A DNA stretch of 53,427 bases from Bacillota bacterium. GTDB taxonomy: Bacteria > Bacillota > Clostridia > Clostridiales > Clostridiaceae. Every line of letters begins with the position of its first letter. Position 1 is the first letter of the stretch. Shown here one piece after another: positions 1 to 7,902 of the stretch. The DNA is taken from the NCBI GenBank assembly GCA_030706015.1, contig JAUZPI010000021.1, forward strand, positions 1-53,427, in the 5' to 3' direction. Both the position numbers and the translations under genes were made by a program. The notes below the pieces were generated by a model. That model was not told where the DNA came from. It worked only from the letters and a program-made list of their open reading frames with translations, and searched no databases.

Positions 1-411
1 AAACTTGTTGAAATAATCAGAGGTATAACTACTTCTCAAGAAACATTTGATGCTGTTAAAGAAGCTTCACTTCAAATAGGAAAAGATCCAGTTGAAGTTG
101 CAGAAGCTCCTGGATTCGTTGTAAACAGAATATTAATACCAATGATCAACGAAGCTGTAGGAATATTTGCAGAAGGAATAGCTTCAGCTGCAGATATAGA
201 TAAGGCTATGATGCTTGGTGCTAACCATCCAATGGGACCTTTAGCATTAGGAGATCTTATAGGATTAGATGTATGTCTTGCTATAATGGACGTATTATAT
301 AATGAAACTGGAGACACTAAATACAGAGCTCATTCATTATTAAGAAAATATGTAAGAGCTGGTTGGTTAGGAAGAAAATCAGGAAGAGGATTCCACGATT
401 ATTCAAAATAA
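1..411 (+). CDS. hbd: 3-hydroxybutyryl-CoA dehydrogenase, C-terminal part (5' end outside window)
   Basis: The frame is open from the first base and encodes the last 136 residues of an NAD(P)-dependent 3-hydroxyacyl-CoA dehydrogenase, which reduces acetoacetyl-CoA to 3-hydroxybutyryl-CoA in the butyrate/butanol pathway. Visible are the family's linker EAPGFVVNRIL, the helix INEAVGIFAEGIAS, and the C-terminal dimerisation block with HPMGPLALGDLIGLD and the terminal GRKSGRGFHDYSK. These are typical of the clostridial short enzyme (about 282 residues), so roughly the N-terminal half (NAD-binding Rossmann fold) is missing upstream. In clostridia this gene usually ends the crt-bcd-etfBA-hbd operon; the strong terminator right after the stop fits that. 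Recognition is by sequence alone and is secure. Confidence 0.95.
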   Translation, partial: KLVEIIRGITTSQETFDAVKEASLQIGKDPVEVAEAPGFVVNRILIPMINEAVGIFAEGIASAADIDKAMMLGANHPMGPLALGDLIGLDVCLAIMDVLYNETGDTKYRAHSLLRKYVRAGWLGRKSGRGFHDYSK

Positions 412-777
412 GAACCACAGAGGTCATTGAATTTTGATATTCAATGACCTTTAATTTTTGGGAACTCTTAAATAAGAGCTTCTTTATAAGCTAATAATGA
501 AGCCTTTGTTTAAAAGTTTCAAATATTTTGCTATTTAATAATTTAATTTTATATTGTATAATTATACTAAAACAATTTTGCATAATAAAATGGACATTTG
601 TTATAGAGAATAAGAGTTATAAGGGGGCCTTACTCTATAAAATCTGGTTATGGATTAATTTATCTTGCAAAATTTTTGATGAAGGTGTAATTTAGTTATG
701 CCTTTTATTTACGGTAATATTTACGATTGTATTTAAATATTGCTGAACTAAATATAACAATCCGGGGAGGAATAAAG
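412..777 (+). promoter_or_regulatory. 366-nt intergenic region between hbd and nfnA with candidate promoter and inverted repeat
   Basis: Besides the hbd terminator, the region holds a plausible sigma-A promoter, TTGCAT at 578-583 and TATAGA at 602-607 (18-nt spacer). Overlapping the -10 is an inverted repeat, TTATAGAG at 601-608 and CTCTATAA at 633-640, extended inward by TAAG (611-614) and CTTA (629-632). The repeat could be an operator or a 5' leader hairpin; no known regulator motif is recognised. No coding sequence is seen here. Confidence 0.4.
421..460 (+). terminator. Intrinsic terminator after hbd
   Basis: A perfect 12-bp stem, AGGTCATTGAAT at 421-432 and ATTCAATGACCT at 439-450, with a 6-nt loop, is followed by a T-rich tract. 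It starts 9 nt after the hbd stop and should end the butyryl-CoA synthesis operon. Confidence 0.9.
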
Positions 778-1665
778 TTGTTTAAAATTGTACAAAAAAG
801 AGAAATAGCACCACTAATTTATTTAATGGATATAGAGGCTCCAAGAGTAGCAAAGTCTGCTTATCCAGGACAATTTATCATAGTAAGAATGGACGAAAAA
901 GGTGAAAGAATTCCTCTAACTATTTGTGATTATGATGCAGAAAAGGGTACTGTAACAATTGTATTTCAAGCAGTAGGTGAATCCACAAAGGTGATGGCAC
1001 AATATGAAGTAGGTGAGTATTTTGCTGATTTCGCAGGACCTTTGGGACAACCATCTGAATTTGTTCATGAGGATTTAGAAGCACTAAAAAAACAAAAAAT
1101 TGTTTTTGTTGCAGGGGGAGTAGGAGCAGCTCCAGTTTATCCTCAAGTTAAATGGTGCCATGAAAATGGAATAAAGGCAGATGTTATTGTTGGAACAAGA
1201 TCAAAAGAAACTCTTATACTTGAAGAAGAAATGAGAAAAGTGGCTGGCAATTTGTACATATGTACTGATGATGGGTCCTATGGATTTAAAGGCTTAGTTA
1301 CTAGTCAGTTACAACAACTTATAGATAATGGTGAAAAATATGATCATGTAATTGCTATTGGACCAATGATAATGATGAAATTCGTTGCGAAACTTACAAA
1401 AGAATACGGAATTAAGACTACAGTAAGCTTAAATCCAATAATGGTTGATGGAACAGGTATGTGCGGAGCATGCAGAGTTACAGTAGGTAACGAAGTTAAA
1501 TTTGCCTGTGTAGATGGTCCTGAATTTGACGGTCATTTAGTTGATTTTGACGAATCCATGAGAAGACAAACAATGTACAAAACTGAAGAAGGAAGAAAAG
1601 TACTTAAGGCTGAAGAAGGAGATACACACCATAGACCTGGATGTGACTGCGGAGGTGATAAATAA
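778..1665 (+). CDS. nfnA: NADH-dependent ferredoxin:NADP+ oxidoreductase subunit alpha (NfnA), FAD/[2Fe-2S]
   Basis: Small subunit of the electron-bifurcating transhydrogenase that couples reduced ferredoxin and NADH oxidation to NADP+ reduction in the cytoplasm. The start is TTG at 778: GGGGAGG lies 8 nt before it and the resulting N-terminus MFKIVQKREIAPLIYLMDIEAP fits the family, giving 295 residues; an earlier in-frame TTG at 727 has no ribosome site. The order is an FAD-binding barrel, an NAD-binding domain with VAGGVGAAPVYP, then a C-terminal [2Fe-2S] site with Cys229, Cys232 and Cys244 plus Asp224. In the Thermotoga enzyme an Asp is, as I recall, the fourth cluster ligand. The stop overlaps the nfnB start by one base (TAATG), so the subunits are translationally coupled. 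The same fold occurs in PyrK-type subunits; the partner gene decides for NfnA. Confidence 0.9.
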   Translation: MFKIVQKREIAPLIYLMDIEAPRVAKSAYPGQFIIVRMDEKGERIPLTICDYDAEKGTVTIVFQAVGESTKVMAQYEVGEYFADFAGPLGQPSEFVHEDLEALKKQKIVFVAGGVGAAPVYPQVKWCHENGIKADVIVGTRSKETLILEEEMRKVAGNLYICTDDGSYGFKGLVTSQLQQLIDNGEKYDHVIAIGPMIMMKFVAKLTKEYGIKTTVSLNPIMVDGTGMCGACRVTVGNEVKFACVDGPEFDGHLVDFDESMRRQTMYKTEEGRKVLKAEEGDTHHRPGCDCGGDK

Positions 1666-3047
1666 TGGATAGAATGAAAAGAACGCCAATAACAGAACAA
1701 GATCCTAAAGTAAGAGCAACTAATTTTGAAGAGGTATGTTTAGGATATACTGAAGATGAAGCAGTTGAAGAAGCTTCAAGATGTTTAAATTGTAAGAATC
1801 CAATGTGTGTTACAAAGTGTCCTGTAACAATCAGCATACCTGAATTTATTTCTCATGTAAAATATAAAGAATTTGAAAAAGCTGCAAAAGTAATAGCAAA
1901 ATACAGCTCTCTTCCTGCAGTATGTGGAAGAGTTTGCCCTCAAGAAAAACAATGTGAAAGTAAATGTGTTCTTGGAATAAAGGGTGAGGCGGTAGCTATA
2001 GGCAAGCTTGAAAGATTTGTTGCAGATTGGTCAAGAGTAAATGATATAAATCTGTCAGAAACTGAACCTAAGAACGGTAAAAAGGTTGCAGTTATAGGAA
2101 GTGGTCCTTCGGGTCTTACTTGCGCTGGAGATTTAGCTAAGCTTGGTTATGATGTAACAATATTTGAAGCACTTCATGAGCCAGGTGGAGTTTTAGTTTA
2201 TGGAATACCTGAATTCAGACTTCCAAAGGATACAGTAGTTAAACATGAAGTTGAAAATGTTAAAAAGTTAGGGGTTAAAATAGAGACTAATGTAGTTGTT
2301 GGAAGAACAGTTACAATAGATGAGCTTTTAGACGCAGAAGGTTTTGATGCTGTTTATGTTGGCTCAGGAGCTGGATTACCTAAATTTATGGGTATACCAG
2401 GAGAAAATCTTAATGGTGTATCCTCAGCAAATGAGTTTTTAACAAGAAATAATTTAATGAAAGCTTTTAAGGATGGTTATGTAACACCAATAAGAAAAGG
2501 TAGAAGAGTGGCTGTTGTAGGCGGAGGTAACGTTGCAATGGACGCTGCAAGAACAGCAGTGAGACTTGGAGCAGAAGTTCATGTAGTTTATAGAAGAGGT
2601 GAAACAGAACTGCCGGCTAGAGTTGAAGAAGTACATCATGCAAAAGAAGAAGGAGTAATATTTGATGTATTAACAAACCCAGTAGAGGTTGTAGGAGACG
2701 AAAAGGGCTGGGTAGCAGGACTTAAATGTGTTAAAATGGAATTAGGTGAGCCGGACGAATCTGGAAGAAGAAGTCCTGTGGCAGTAGAAGGATCAGAATT
2801 TATACTAGAAGTAGATACGGTAATAATGTCTCTAGGAACTTCACCAAATCCGCTTATTCCTCAAACAACTAAAGGCTTAGAAATAAACAAGAGAAAATGT
2901 ATCGTTGCAGATGCAGAATCTGGACAAACTTCTAAGGAAAAAGTATATGCTGGTGGAGATGCTGTAACAGGTGCAGCTACAGTAATATTAGCTATGGAAG
3001 CTGGTAAAAAAGCAGCTAAAGCAATTAATGAATTCTTAAGTAAATAA
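1665..3047 (+). CDS. nfnB: NADH-dependent ferredoxin:NADP+ oxidoreductase subunit beta (NfnB), GltA-like
   Basis: The 460-residue large subunit of NfnAB belongs to the glutamate-synthase small-subunit-like family and carries FAD, two [4Fe-4S] clusters and the NADPH site where flavin-based electron bifurcation occurs. Cysteine clusters are visible at CLNCKNPMCVTKCP (about residues 41-54) and CGRVCPQEKQCESKC (about 86-100). They are followed by the FAD motif IGSGPSGLTCAG near residue 145 and the NADPH motif VVGGGNVAMDAARTAVRLG near 286. Length matches the family. The ribosome site GGAGGTGA lies inside the end of nfnA. Without nfnA next door it could be mistaken for glutamate synthase small subunit, but no GltB-like gene is present. 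Function is inferred from family and pairing. Confidence 0.92.
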   Translation: MDRMKRTPITEQDPKVRATNFEEVCLGYTEDEAVEEASRCLNCKNPMCVTKCPVTISIPEFISHVKYKEFEKAAKVIAKYSSLPAVCGRVCPQEKQCESKCVLGIKGEAVAIGKLERFVADWSRVNDINLSETEPKNGKKVAVIGSGPSGLTCAGDLAKLGYDVTIFEALHEPGGVLVYGIPEFRLPKDTVVKHEVENVKKLGVKIETNVVVGRTVTIDELLDAEGFDAVYVGSGAGLPKFMGIPGENLNGVSSANEFLTRNNLMKAFKDGYVTPIRKGRRVAVVGGGNVAMDAARTAVRLGAEVHVVYRRGETELPARVEEVHHAKEEGVIFDVLTNPVEVVGDEKGWVAGLKCVKMELGEPDESGRRSPVAVEGSEFILEVDTVIMSLGTSPNPLIPQTTKGLEINKRKCIVADAESGQTSKEKVYAGGDAVTGAATVILAMEAGKKAAKAINEFLSK

Positions 3048-3059
3048 TAGATAGAAATA

Positions 3060-3092
3060 AAATCTGCAGTTTTGTGCTGCAGATTTTTTATT
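3060..3092 (+). terminator. Intrinsic terminator after nfnAB
   Basis: A 10-bp stem AAATCTGCAG (3060-3069) / CTGCAGATTT (3077-3086), with loop TTTTGTG, is followed by a T-rich tail. It closes the two-gene operon. Confidence 0.9.
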
Positions 3093-3157
3093 GTATAATA
3101 ATCGTAAGATTAGTAAAAATAGTGTATAACTGCATATTGCAAAAAGGAGCGATATAA

Positions 3158-4036
3158 ATGGATTTTACAAAGGTTGAAACTTGTGAGAATGGAGTAATCA
3201 TCAAAGAAGTAAAGAACTTTGAACTAGCTCATGTATTTGATTGTGGGCAATGTTTTAGATGGAATAGACAAGAAAACGGCAACTATATAGGTGTGGCCTT
3301 CGAAAGAGTTATTGAAGTAGAGAAAAGAGAACAAGATATTATAGTTTATAATACAAATGAACAGGATTTCAATGAAATATGGTGTGATTATTTCGATTTA
3401 ATGAGAGACTATTCTTTGATAAAAGAAGAGCTAAGTAAAGATAACTTGCTAAAGGCAGCGGTAGAGTTTGGTGAAGGTATAAGGCTATTACAGCAGGAGC
3501 CATTTGAACTAGTAATTTCTTTCATCATATCTGCAAATAATAGAATACCTATGATAAAAAGAGCTATAGAAAAAATAAGCAGCCGCTTTGGAAAAACATT
3601 AGAGTACAAGGGAAAAATCTATTATGCTTTTCCTTCATTAGATAACTTTAAAGCTTGCACAATTGAAGACCTAGAAGAATGCGGTACAGGTTTTAGAGCA
3701 AAGTATATTAAGGACACAATAGAAAATTTGAAGAATGGTAATTATGATTTAGAAGATATTAAATCAAAAAATGATGATAATTGCTTTGCAGAGCTTCAAA
3801 AATTTATGGGAATTGGTCCTAAAGTTGCTGATTGTATTATGTTGTTTTCTATGCAAAAGTACTCAGCATTTCCGGTAGATGTATGGGTAAAAAGAGCTAT
3901 GCAGCATTTTTATTTAGCTCCTGATGTTTCGCTAAAAAAAATTAGAGAATTTGCACGAAATAAATTTGGTATATTGTCAGGATTTTCACAACAATACCTG
4001 TTTTATTATGCTAGAGAAAATAATATTAAGATTTAA
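3158..4036 (+). CDS. ogg: 8-oxoguanine DNA glycosylase/AP lyase (OGG1-type)
   Basis: A 292-residue base-excision-repair enzyme that removes 8-oxoguanine and cuts the abasic site. The N-terminal OGG domain (about 1-100, with the VFDCGQCFRW block) precedes a helix-hairpin-helix-GPD domain. The hairpin FMGIGPKVADC carries the catalytic lysine at residue 222, and the conserved aspartate is residue 241 in FPVDVWVKR. This matches the eukaryote-type Ogg characterised from C. acetobutylicum, where Lys222 and Asp241 are, from memory, the same positions. The AAGGAG ribosome site is 8-9 nt before the ATG. It is a single-gene unit between two terminators. The product is confident from motifs. Confidence 0.92.
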   Translation: MDFTKVETCENGVIIKEVKNFELAHVFDCGQCFRWNRQENGNYIGVAFERVIEVEKREQDIIVYNTNEQDFNEIWCDYFDLMRDYSLIKEELSKDNLLKAAVEFGEGIRLLQQEPFELVISFIISANNRIPMIKRAIEKISSRFGKTLEYKGKIYYAFPSLDNFKACTIEDLEECGTGFRAKYIKDTIENLKNGNYDLEDIKSKNDDNCFAELQKFMGIGPKVADCIMLFSMQKYSAFPVDVWVKRAMQHFYLAPDVSLKKIREFARNKFGILSGFSQQYLFYYARENNIKI

Positions 4037-4050
4037 TAAAAAACATAAAT

Positions 4051-4090
4051 CGACAACAATCCGTTGATAATAGGAGGTTGTCGTTTTTTT
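4051..4090 (+). terminator. Intrinsic terminator after ogg
   Basis: A 7-bp stem CGACAAC (4051-4057) / GTTGTCG (4077-4083) with a long loop is followed directly by seven T residues. Confidence 0.75.
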
Positions 4091-4149
4091 ATTTTATGAA
4101 TATACTGAATAATTCAAATAATTTTTATGTTTTTATTTTAATAATCCTT

Positions 4150-4197
4150 GTTACATTTTTATCAAACTTCTGATATAATATAATCTGTTAATGTAAC
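4150..4197 (+). promoter_or_regulatory. Hydrogenase promoter (extended -10) flanked by an 8-bp inverted repeat
   Basis: TTACAT at 4151-4156, a 17-nt spacer and TATAAT at 4174-4179 preceded by TG (TGATATAAT, 4171-4179) form a strong sigma-A promoter about 84 nt before the hydrogenase start. GTTACATT (4150-4157) and AATGTAAC (4190-4197) are perfect inverted copies bracketing the promoter core. The promoter is well supported; reading the repeat as an operator is inference. Confidence 0.7.
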
Positions 4198-4262
4198 CAT
4201 ATTTAGTATATACCTATGCTTGGTAGTTCAAATAAACGGTAAAGTTAAAGGGGGAAATGTAA

Positions 4263-5750
4263 ATGATAACATTTGAAACTCAATTGAAAAAATTAAAGCA
4301 TCTAGTTCTTAAAGAAGTTATTACACTTGCAAAAGAGGATAAGGTGGTTAAAGAAGAACTTGAAAAAATTCCTTATTCTATTATTAGCGGAAGTAAAGCA
4401 GAATATAGATGCTGTGTTTATAAAGAAAGGGCGGTTGTTTATGAAAGAGCTCAGATTGCATCCGGCTTTAAACCAAATGATAATACCACAAAACCACTTG
4501 AGGCATTTGAAGATGATCAAATTATTCATGTGATTGAGGCTGCTTGTGACAGCTGCCCTATAGAAAGATATACTGTTACTGAAGCTTGTAGAGGATGCTT
4601 ACAGCATAAATGCATGGAAGTTTGTCCTGCCAAAGCAGTAGTAAGAGTAGATGGCAAAGCCTTCATTAATCACGATTTGTGTAAAGAATGCGGTATGTGC
4701 AAGAAGGTTTGTCCGTATAATGCTATAGCAGAAGTTGCTAGACCATGTAAAAAAGCATGCCCAACAGCAGCACTTGATATAAAGCCAGAAGATAAGAGAG
4801 CAATGATAAAGAAAGAGGATTGTATCCAATGTGGAGCTTGTATGGCTGCATGCCCATTTGGAGCTATATCAGATAGAAGCTATGTAGTTCCGGTTACTAA
4901 AGCTTTAGTAGAAGGCAAGAAAGTATATGCAGTAGTTGCACCAGCTATAGCTGGACAATTTGGACCTAAGGTATCTGTAGGCCAGGTGAAAGCAGCTTTA
5001 AAAAAGGCTGGTTTTGCTGATATGTTAGAAGCTGCCTGCGGTGCAGATGCAGTTACAGTACATGAGTCAAATGAGTTTGTTGAAAGAATGGAAAAAGGGG
5101 ATAAATATATGACTAATTCCTGCTGTCCAGGTTTTTTAAGTTATATAGAAAAGAAATTCCCAACAGAAGCTGAAAAAATATCTGGAACAGTCTCTCCAAT
5201 GATAGCAACTGCAAGAGCTATTAAGAAGGCAGATCCAGAAGCAGTAGTTATATTTGCTGGACCATGTACTGCTAAGAAGAGCGAAATTCTAAGACCATCA
5301 TTAAAAGGAGAGGTAGATTACACATTAACCTTTGAGGAAGTAGCAGCACTACTTGACGCTTTTGATTTAGATCCTGAAGCCTGCGAAAATGTTGTTGTAG
5401 ATGATGGTTCAATGTTTGGAAGAGGTTTTGCCCAACTGGGAGGTCTAACGGCAGCAGTGGAAAATTATATACAAGACAAAGGAATAGATATTCAATTTAA
5501 ACCAGTTAAAGCTAGTGGTACTGAAGAAATTAAAAAAGCAATGACTATGGCTAAGGTTGGTAAGTTAGATGGAAACTTTATTGAAGGAATGATGTGTGAA
5601 GGCGGTTGTGTTGGCGGTCCTGCAGCAGCAGTATCTCAAATGAAATCAAAGGTTCAAGTTGCAAAATTTAGTAAGGAATCACCTAAAAAAGCTGTAATAG
5701 CAAATGAAAAATTAGCAACTGATTACGAAAATCTTGATTTAGAAAGATAA
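4263..5750 (+). CDS. Monomeric [FeFe] hydrogenase, probable group B
   Basis: A 495-residue cytoplasmic iron-sulfur protein. The N-terminal third has ferredoxin-type cysteine sets, CRGCLQHKCMEVCP, CKECGMCKKVCP, CKKACP and CIQCGACMAACP (about residues 110-195). The H-cluster domain follows with all three signatures in modified form: L1 TNSCCPGF (284-291), L2 GPCTAKKSE (333-341) and L3 EGMMCEGGCVGGP (441-453). The four H-cluster cysteines correspond to Cys288, Cys335, Cys445 and Cys449, and the proton-relay cysteine to Cys287. The methionine of the usual MPC in L2 is glycine, which I associate with group B enzymes such as C. pasteurianum CpIII rather than the bulk H2-evolving group A. The AAGGGGG ribosome site is good. 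H2 evolution versus uptake or sensing cannot be told from sequence. Confidence 0.85.
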   Translation: MITFETQLKKLKHLVLKEVITLAKEDKVVKEELEKIPYSIISGSKAEYRCCVYKERAVVYERAQIASGFKPNDNTTKPLEAFEDDQIIHVIEAACDSCPIERYTVTEACRGCLQHKCMEVCPAKAVVRVDGKAFINHDLCKECGMCKKVCPYNAIAEVARPCKKACPTAALDIKPEDKRAMIKKEDCIQCGACMAACPFGAISDRSYVVPVTKALVEGKKVYAVVAPAIAGQFGPKVSVGQVKAALKKAGFADMLEAACGADAVTVHESNEFVERMEKGDKYMTNSCCPGFLSYIEKKFPTEAEKISGTVSPMIATARAIKKADPEAVVIFAGPCTAKKSEILRPSLKGEVDYTLTFEEVAALLDAFDLDPEACENVVVDDGSMFGRGFAQLGGLTAAVENYIQDKGIDIQFKPVKASGTEEIKKAMTMAKVGKLDGNFIEGMMCEGGCVGGPAAAVSQMKSKVQVAKFSKESPKKAVIANEKLATDYENLDLER

Positions 5751-5772
5751 TTGAAATAAAAAGATTAAGAAT

Positions 5773-5818
5773 GGTTAAGAGTATTTATAAAAAATGCTTT
5801 TAACCTTTCATTTTTTTT
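5773..5818 (+). terminator. Intrinsic terminator after the hydrogenase gene
   Basis: An imperfect stem of about 14 bp, 5773-5786 (starting GGTTAAGAG) with 5792-5805 (ending CTTTTAACC), with some G-T pairs, is followed by TTTCATTTTTTTT. Confidence 0.8.
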
Positions 5819-5917
5819 GTAACATGAATAATTACATACTAATTTTTTTGCAACAGGAAATTATAATATTAGAGTGTAAAAATTAGTCTAGCTAAGTTAG
5901 CAGGATATGGTGATGTT

Positions 5918-6628
5918 ATGGTAAACAATAATTCCAAAATTAAAAGTATATTAAGAGACTTAAAATATTATTGTATAGTATTATTCGTATTTATTATATT
6001 AGGCTGTTTTTTTTATAAATACTACCATGAGTATACAGGGTTACTTCAAGATGCAAACAAAATAAAAAAGTTTATACTTTCATTTGGTAGTTTTAGTGTA
6101 TTGGTGTTTATTATAATTCAGGCAATACAAGTAATAGCCTTCTTTATACCGGGGGAGATAATTCAAGTTGCTGGCGGATATATATATGGTATATGGACAG
6201 GGGCTATGCTTTCTTTTATAGGTATAACCTTAGGGAGTGCTATAGCATATTTACTGGCCGGTAAATATGGTAAGCCTTTGGTTAAAAGACTAATATCAAA
6301 CAAAAAATTGATGTTCTATGAGAATATACTCAACTTTGGTAAATCGAAAGCTGCAGTGTTAGTATTATACATAATACCTGGTTTTCCAAAGGATATATTA
6401 GTGTATATATGTGGATTAACAAATATGAAGCTGAGAGATTTTTTACTGTTATCTAGCGTAGGCAGGCTTCCGGGTATAATAATTTCAGTGTATTTTGGAC
6501 ATAAAATAAATTCAGCAAGCCTGATTACATTAATGCTTTTGGCAAGTGTAGTTGGTATAGTGCTTATAGCATTGTACCTTAGTAAAGATACTCTCATATC
6601 AAAGTTTAGGCAAAGAAGAAAAGATTAA
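5918..6628 (+). CDS. VTT/DedA-superfamily (TVP38/TMEM64-type) membrane protein
   Basis: A 236-residue polytopic inner-membrane protein with five or six hydrophobic segments. The VTT (SNARE-associated) core is recognisable: PGEIIQVAGGYIYG, then the glycine-rich stretch GITLGSAIAYLLAGKYGK, and GFPKDILVYICGLT before the last conserved helix GRLPGIIISVYFG. Members of this superfamily include lipid scramblases or flippases involved in envelope homeostasis, but the substrate here cannot be assigned. The short hydrophilic N-terminus (about 18 residues) is followed by a membrane anchor. The ribosome site before the ATG is weak. The 3' end overlaps the convergent gene at 6625 by 4 nt and no terminator separates them. 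Confidence 0.8.
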   Translation: MVNNNSKIKSILRDLKYYCIVLFVFIILGCFFYKYYHEYTGLLQDANKIKKFILSFGSFSVLVFIIIQAIQVIAFFIPGEIIQVAGGYIYGIWTGAMLSFIGITLGSAIAYLLAGKYGKPLVKRLISNKKLMFYENILNFGKSKAAVLVLYIIPGFPKDILVYICGLTNMKLRDFLLLSSVGRLPGIIISVYFGHKINSASLITLMLLASVVGIVLIALYLSKDTLISKFRQRRKD

Positions 6629-7269
6629 TTAATACGTCGTCTATATATTATATATAAAACTATACCTGCAAGGTTTGTAAGTAATAAGATAAGGACAACG
6701 CAGTGAAAGAAAAAGGTTTGAGGTAATAAGTCTATTATAGGATCTTCAGCGGGATCCAAAAGCCAGTAGTTATTATTAAACAGTAAGTGGTGCATAATTG
6801 TAAAATACCGTTTGAAATTTGAACCAAGAATTATTAGAAGTAAATAAGGCAAAAACAAAAGGGCTAATCCACTCCATTTTAAACATTTATAAAAGTAATT
6901 ATGTTTTCTGAAGGCATAAAAGAATGAAATAAGTAAAATTAATTGAACTATAAGTGCTATTTTAGATAATCTGAATAATCTTCTCACATCGCTGAAATGA
7001 GTTTTACCATTAGCAGAAGATGGTAGTGTAGGAAGTTGAAAATCATAATTAGTTTTTCCGTTTACATAGTTTATAACATAGTTATAGTTATCTTTAATTT
7101 CTGCCACAGTCATATATGAATCATTTTGTATATCCAGATTTACCACATCAAAATAATATAATGGCTTAAAATCTAATGCTGCATTCACAGAAAATAGTAA
7201 TGTAGTAAAAGTTATCATAATACTAATAAATATATTAAATAAACAGGCAGTTAATTTATTGTAACTCAT
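6625..7269 (-). CDS. DUF1461-type integral membrane protein
   Basis: A 214-residue membrane protein with an N-terminal TM segment, an extracytoplasmic loop of about 80 residues, and three further TM segments, the layout of the DUF1461 (TIGR01906) family. The family-like motif HFSDVRRLF lies just before the second TM. The start is the ATG at 7269, not the ATG 42 nt upstream, because GGGAGGA lies 7 nt before 7269. The function of the family is unknown. It converges on the VTT gene with a 4-nt stop-codon overlap. The family assignment is from memory of its topology and motif, so moderate. Confidence 0.65.
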   Translation of the reverse strand: MSYNKLTACLFNIFISIMITFTTLLFSVNAALDFKPLYYFDVVNLDIQNDSYMTVAEIKDNYNYVINYVNGKTNYDFQLPTLPSSANGKTHFSDVRRLFRLSKIALIVQLILLISFFYAFRKHNYFYKCLKWSGLALLFLPYLLLIILGSNFKRYFTIMHHLLFNNNYWLLDPAEDPIIDLLPQTFFFHCVVLILLLTNLAGIVLYIIYRRRIN

Positions 7270-7474
7270 TAATATATCCTCCCTAACAAATTCATCTAAC
7301 ATTATTGACATAAATGTTTAACTTTATAATAACTGGGTATAAATATTAAATGGTGAAGGTTTATACTATCTTTAAACTAATATAACTATAAGCAAAAAAA
7401 AGCAAAATAATGATAAATAGCTAGATAATCAATGATAATTGACTAAAATGGCATATTACGCTAATTCATAATGT

Positions 7475-7503
7475 TTGCCAATATAATTAGTATTATTTAT
7501 CAT
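7475..7503 (+). promoter_or_regulatory. groESL promoter
   Basis: TTGCCA (7475-7480), a 17-nt spacer and TATCAT (7498-7503) lie just upstream of the CIRCE repeat, which would fall at the start of the transcript where HrcA is known to block initiation. Confidence 0.6.
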
Positions 7504-7513
7504 AATAATTGTG

Positions 7514-7540
7514 TTAGCACTCGTTGAAGGTGAGTGCTAA
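7514..7540 (+). promoter_or_regulatory. CIRCE operator (HrcA binding site)
   Basis: A perfect consensus CIRCE: TTAGCACTC (7514-7522), a 9-nt spacer and GAGTGCTAA (7532-7540). It is the operator for HrcA, the GroE-modulated heat-shock repressor, and lies 54 nt before groES. It predicts heat-inducible groESL; hrcA is not in the window. Confidence 0.98.
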
Positions 7541-7594
7541 TAAGTGAAAAAAAACTAAATTTAATTTTTAAAATATATAAGGAGGGGTTTAAAA

Positions 7595-7882
7595 ATGAAA
7601 ATTAGACCACTTGGAGACAGAGTTGTTATTAAAAGAGTTGAAGCTGAAGAAACTACTAAAAGCGGTATTGTTTTAGCAGGAGCTGCAAAGGAAAAGCCAC
7701 AAATGGCAGAAGTAGTAGCAGTAGGACCTGGCGGAATTGTAGAAGGAAAAGAAGTAAAAATGGAAGTAAAAGCTGGAGACAAAGTTTTCTTTTCTAAATA
7801 CGCAGGTAATGAAGTTAAAGTTGATGGTGTAGAATACATCATTTTAAAACAAGATGATATTCTTGGAGTAGTAGAAGAATAG
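7595..7882 (+). CDS. groES: Co-chaperonin GroES (Hsp10)
   Basis: A 95-residue lid subunit of the GroEL chaperonin. The family N-terminus MKIRPLGDRVVIKR, the mobile loop with ETTKSGIVLAGAAKEKP (about residues 18-34) and the GDKVFFSKYAG(N)EV segment are intact, and length is normal. It has a strong AGGAGGGG ribosome site. First gene of the CIRCE-controlled operon, 20 nt before groEL. Confidence 0.98.
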   Translation: MKIRPLGDRVVIKRVEAEETTKSGIVLAGAAKEKPQMAEVVAVGPGGIVEGKEVKMEVKAGDKVFFSKYAGNEVKVDGVEYIILKQDDILGVVEE

Positions 7883-7902
7883 TTAAATGGGAGGGAATTT
7901 AA

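Noticed and set aside
7561..7842. Long minus-strand frames opposite groES, groEL, guaA and other genes
   Set aside because: They are mirror frames caused by codon bias of the real genes; none has a ribosome site or family motif.
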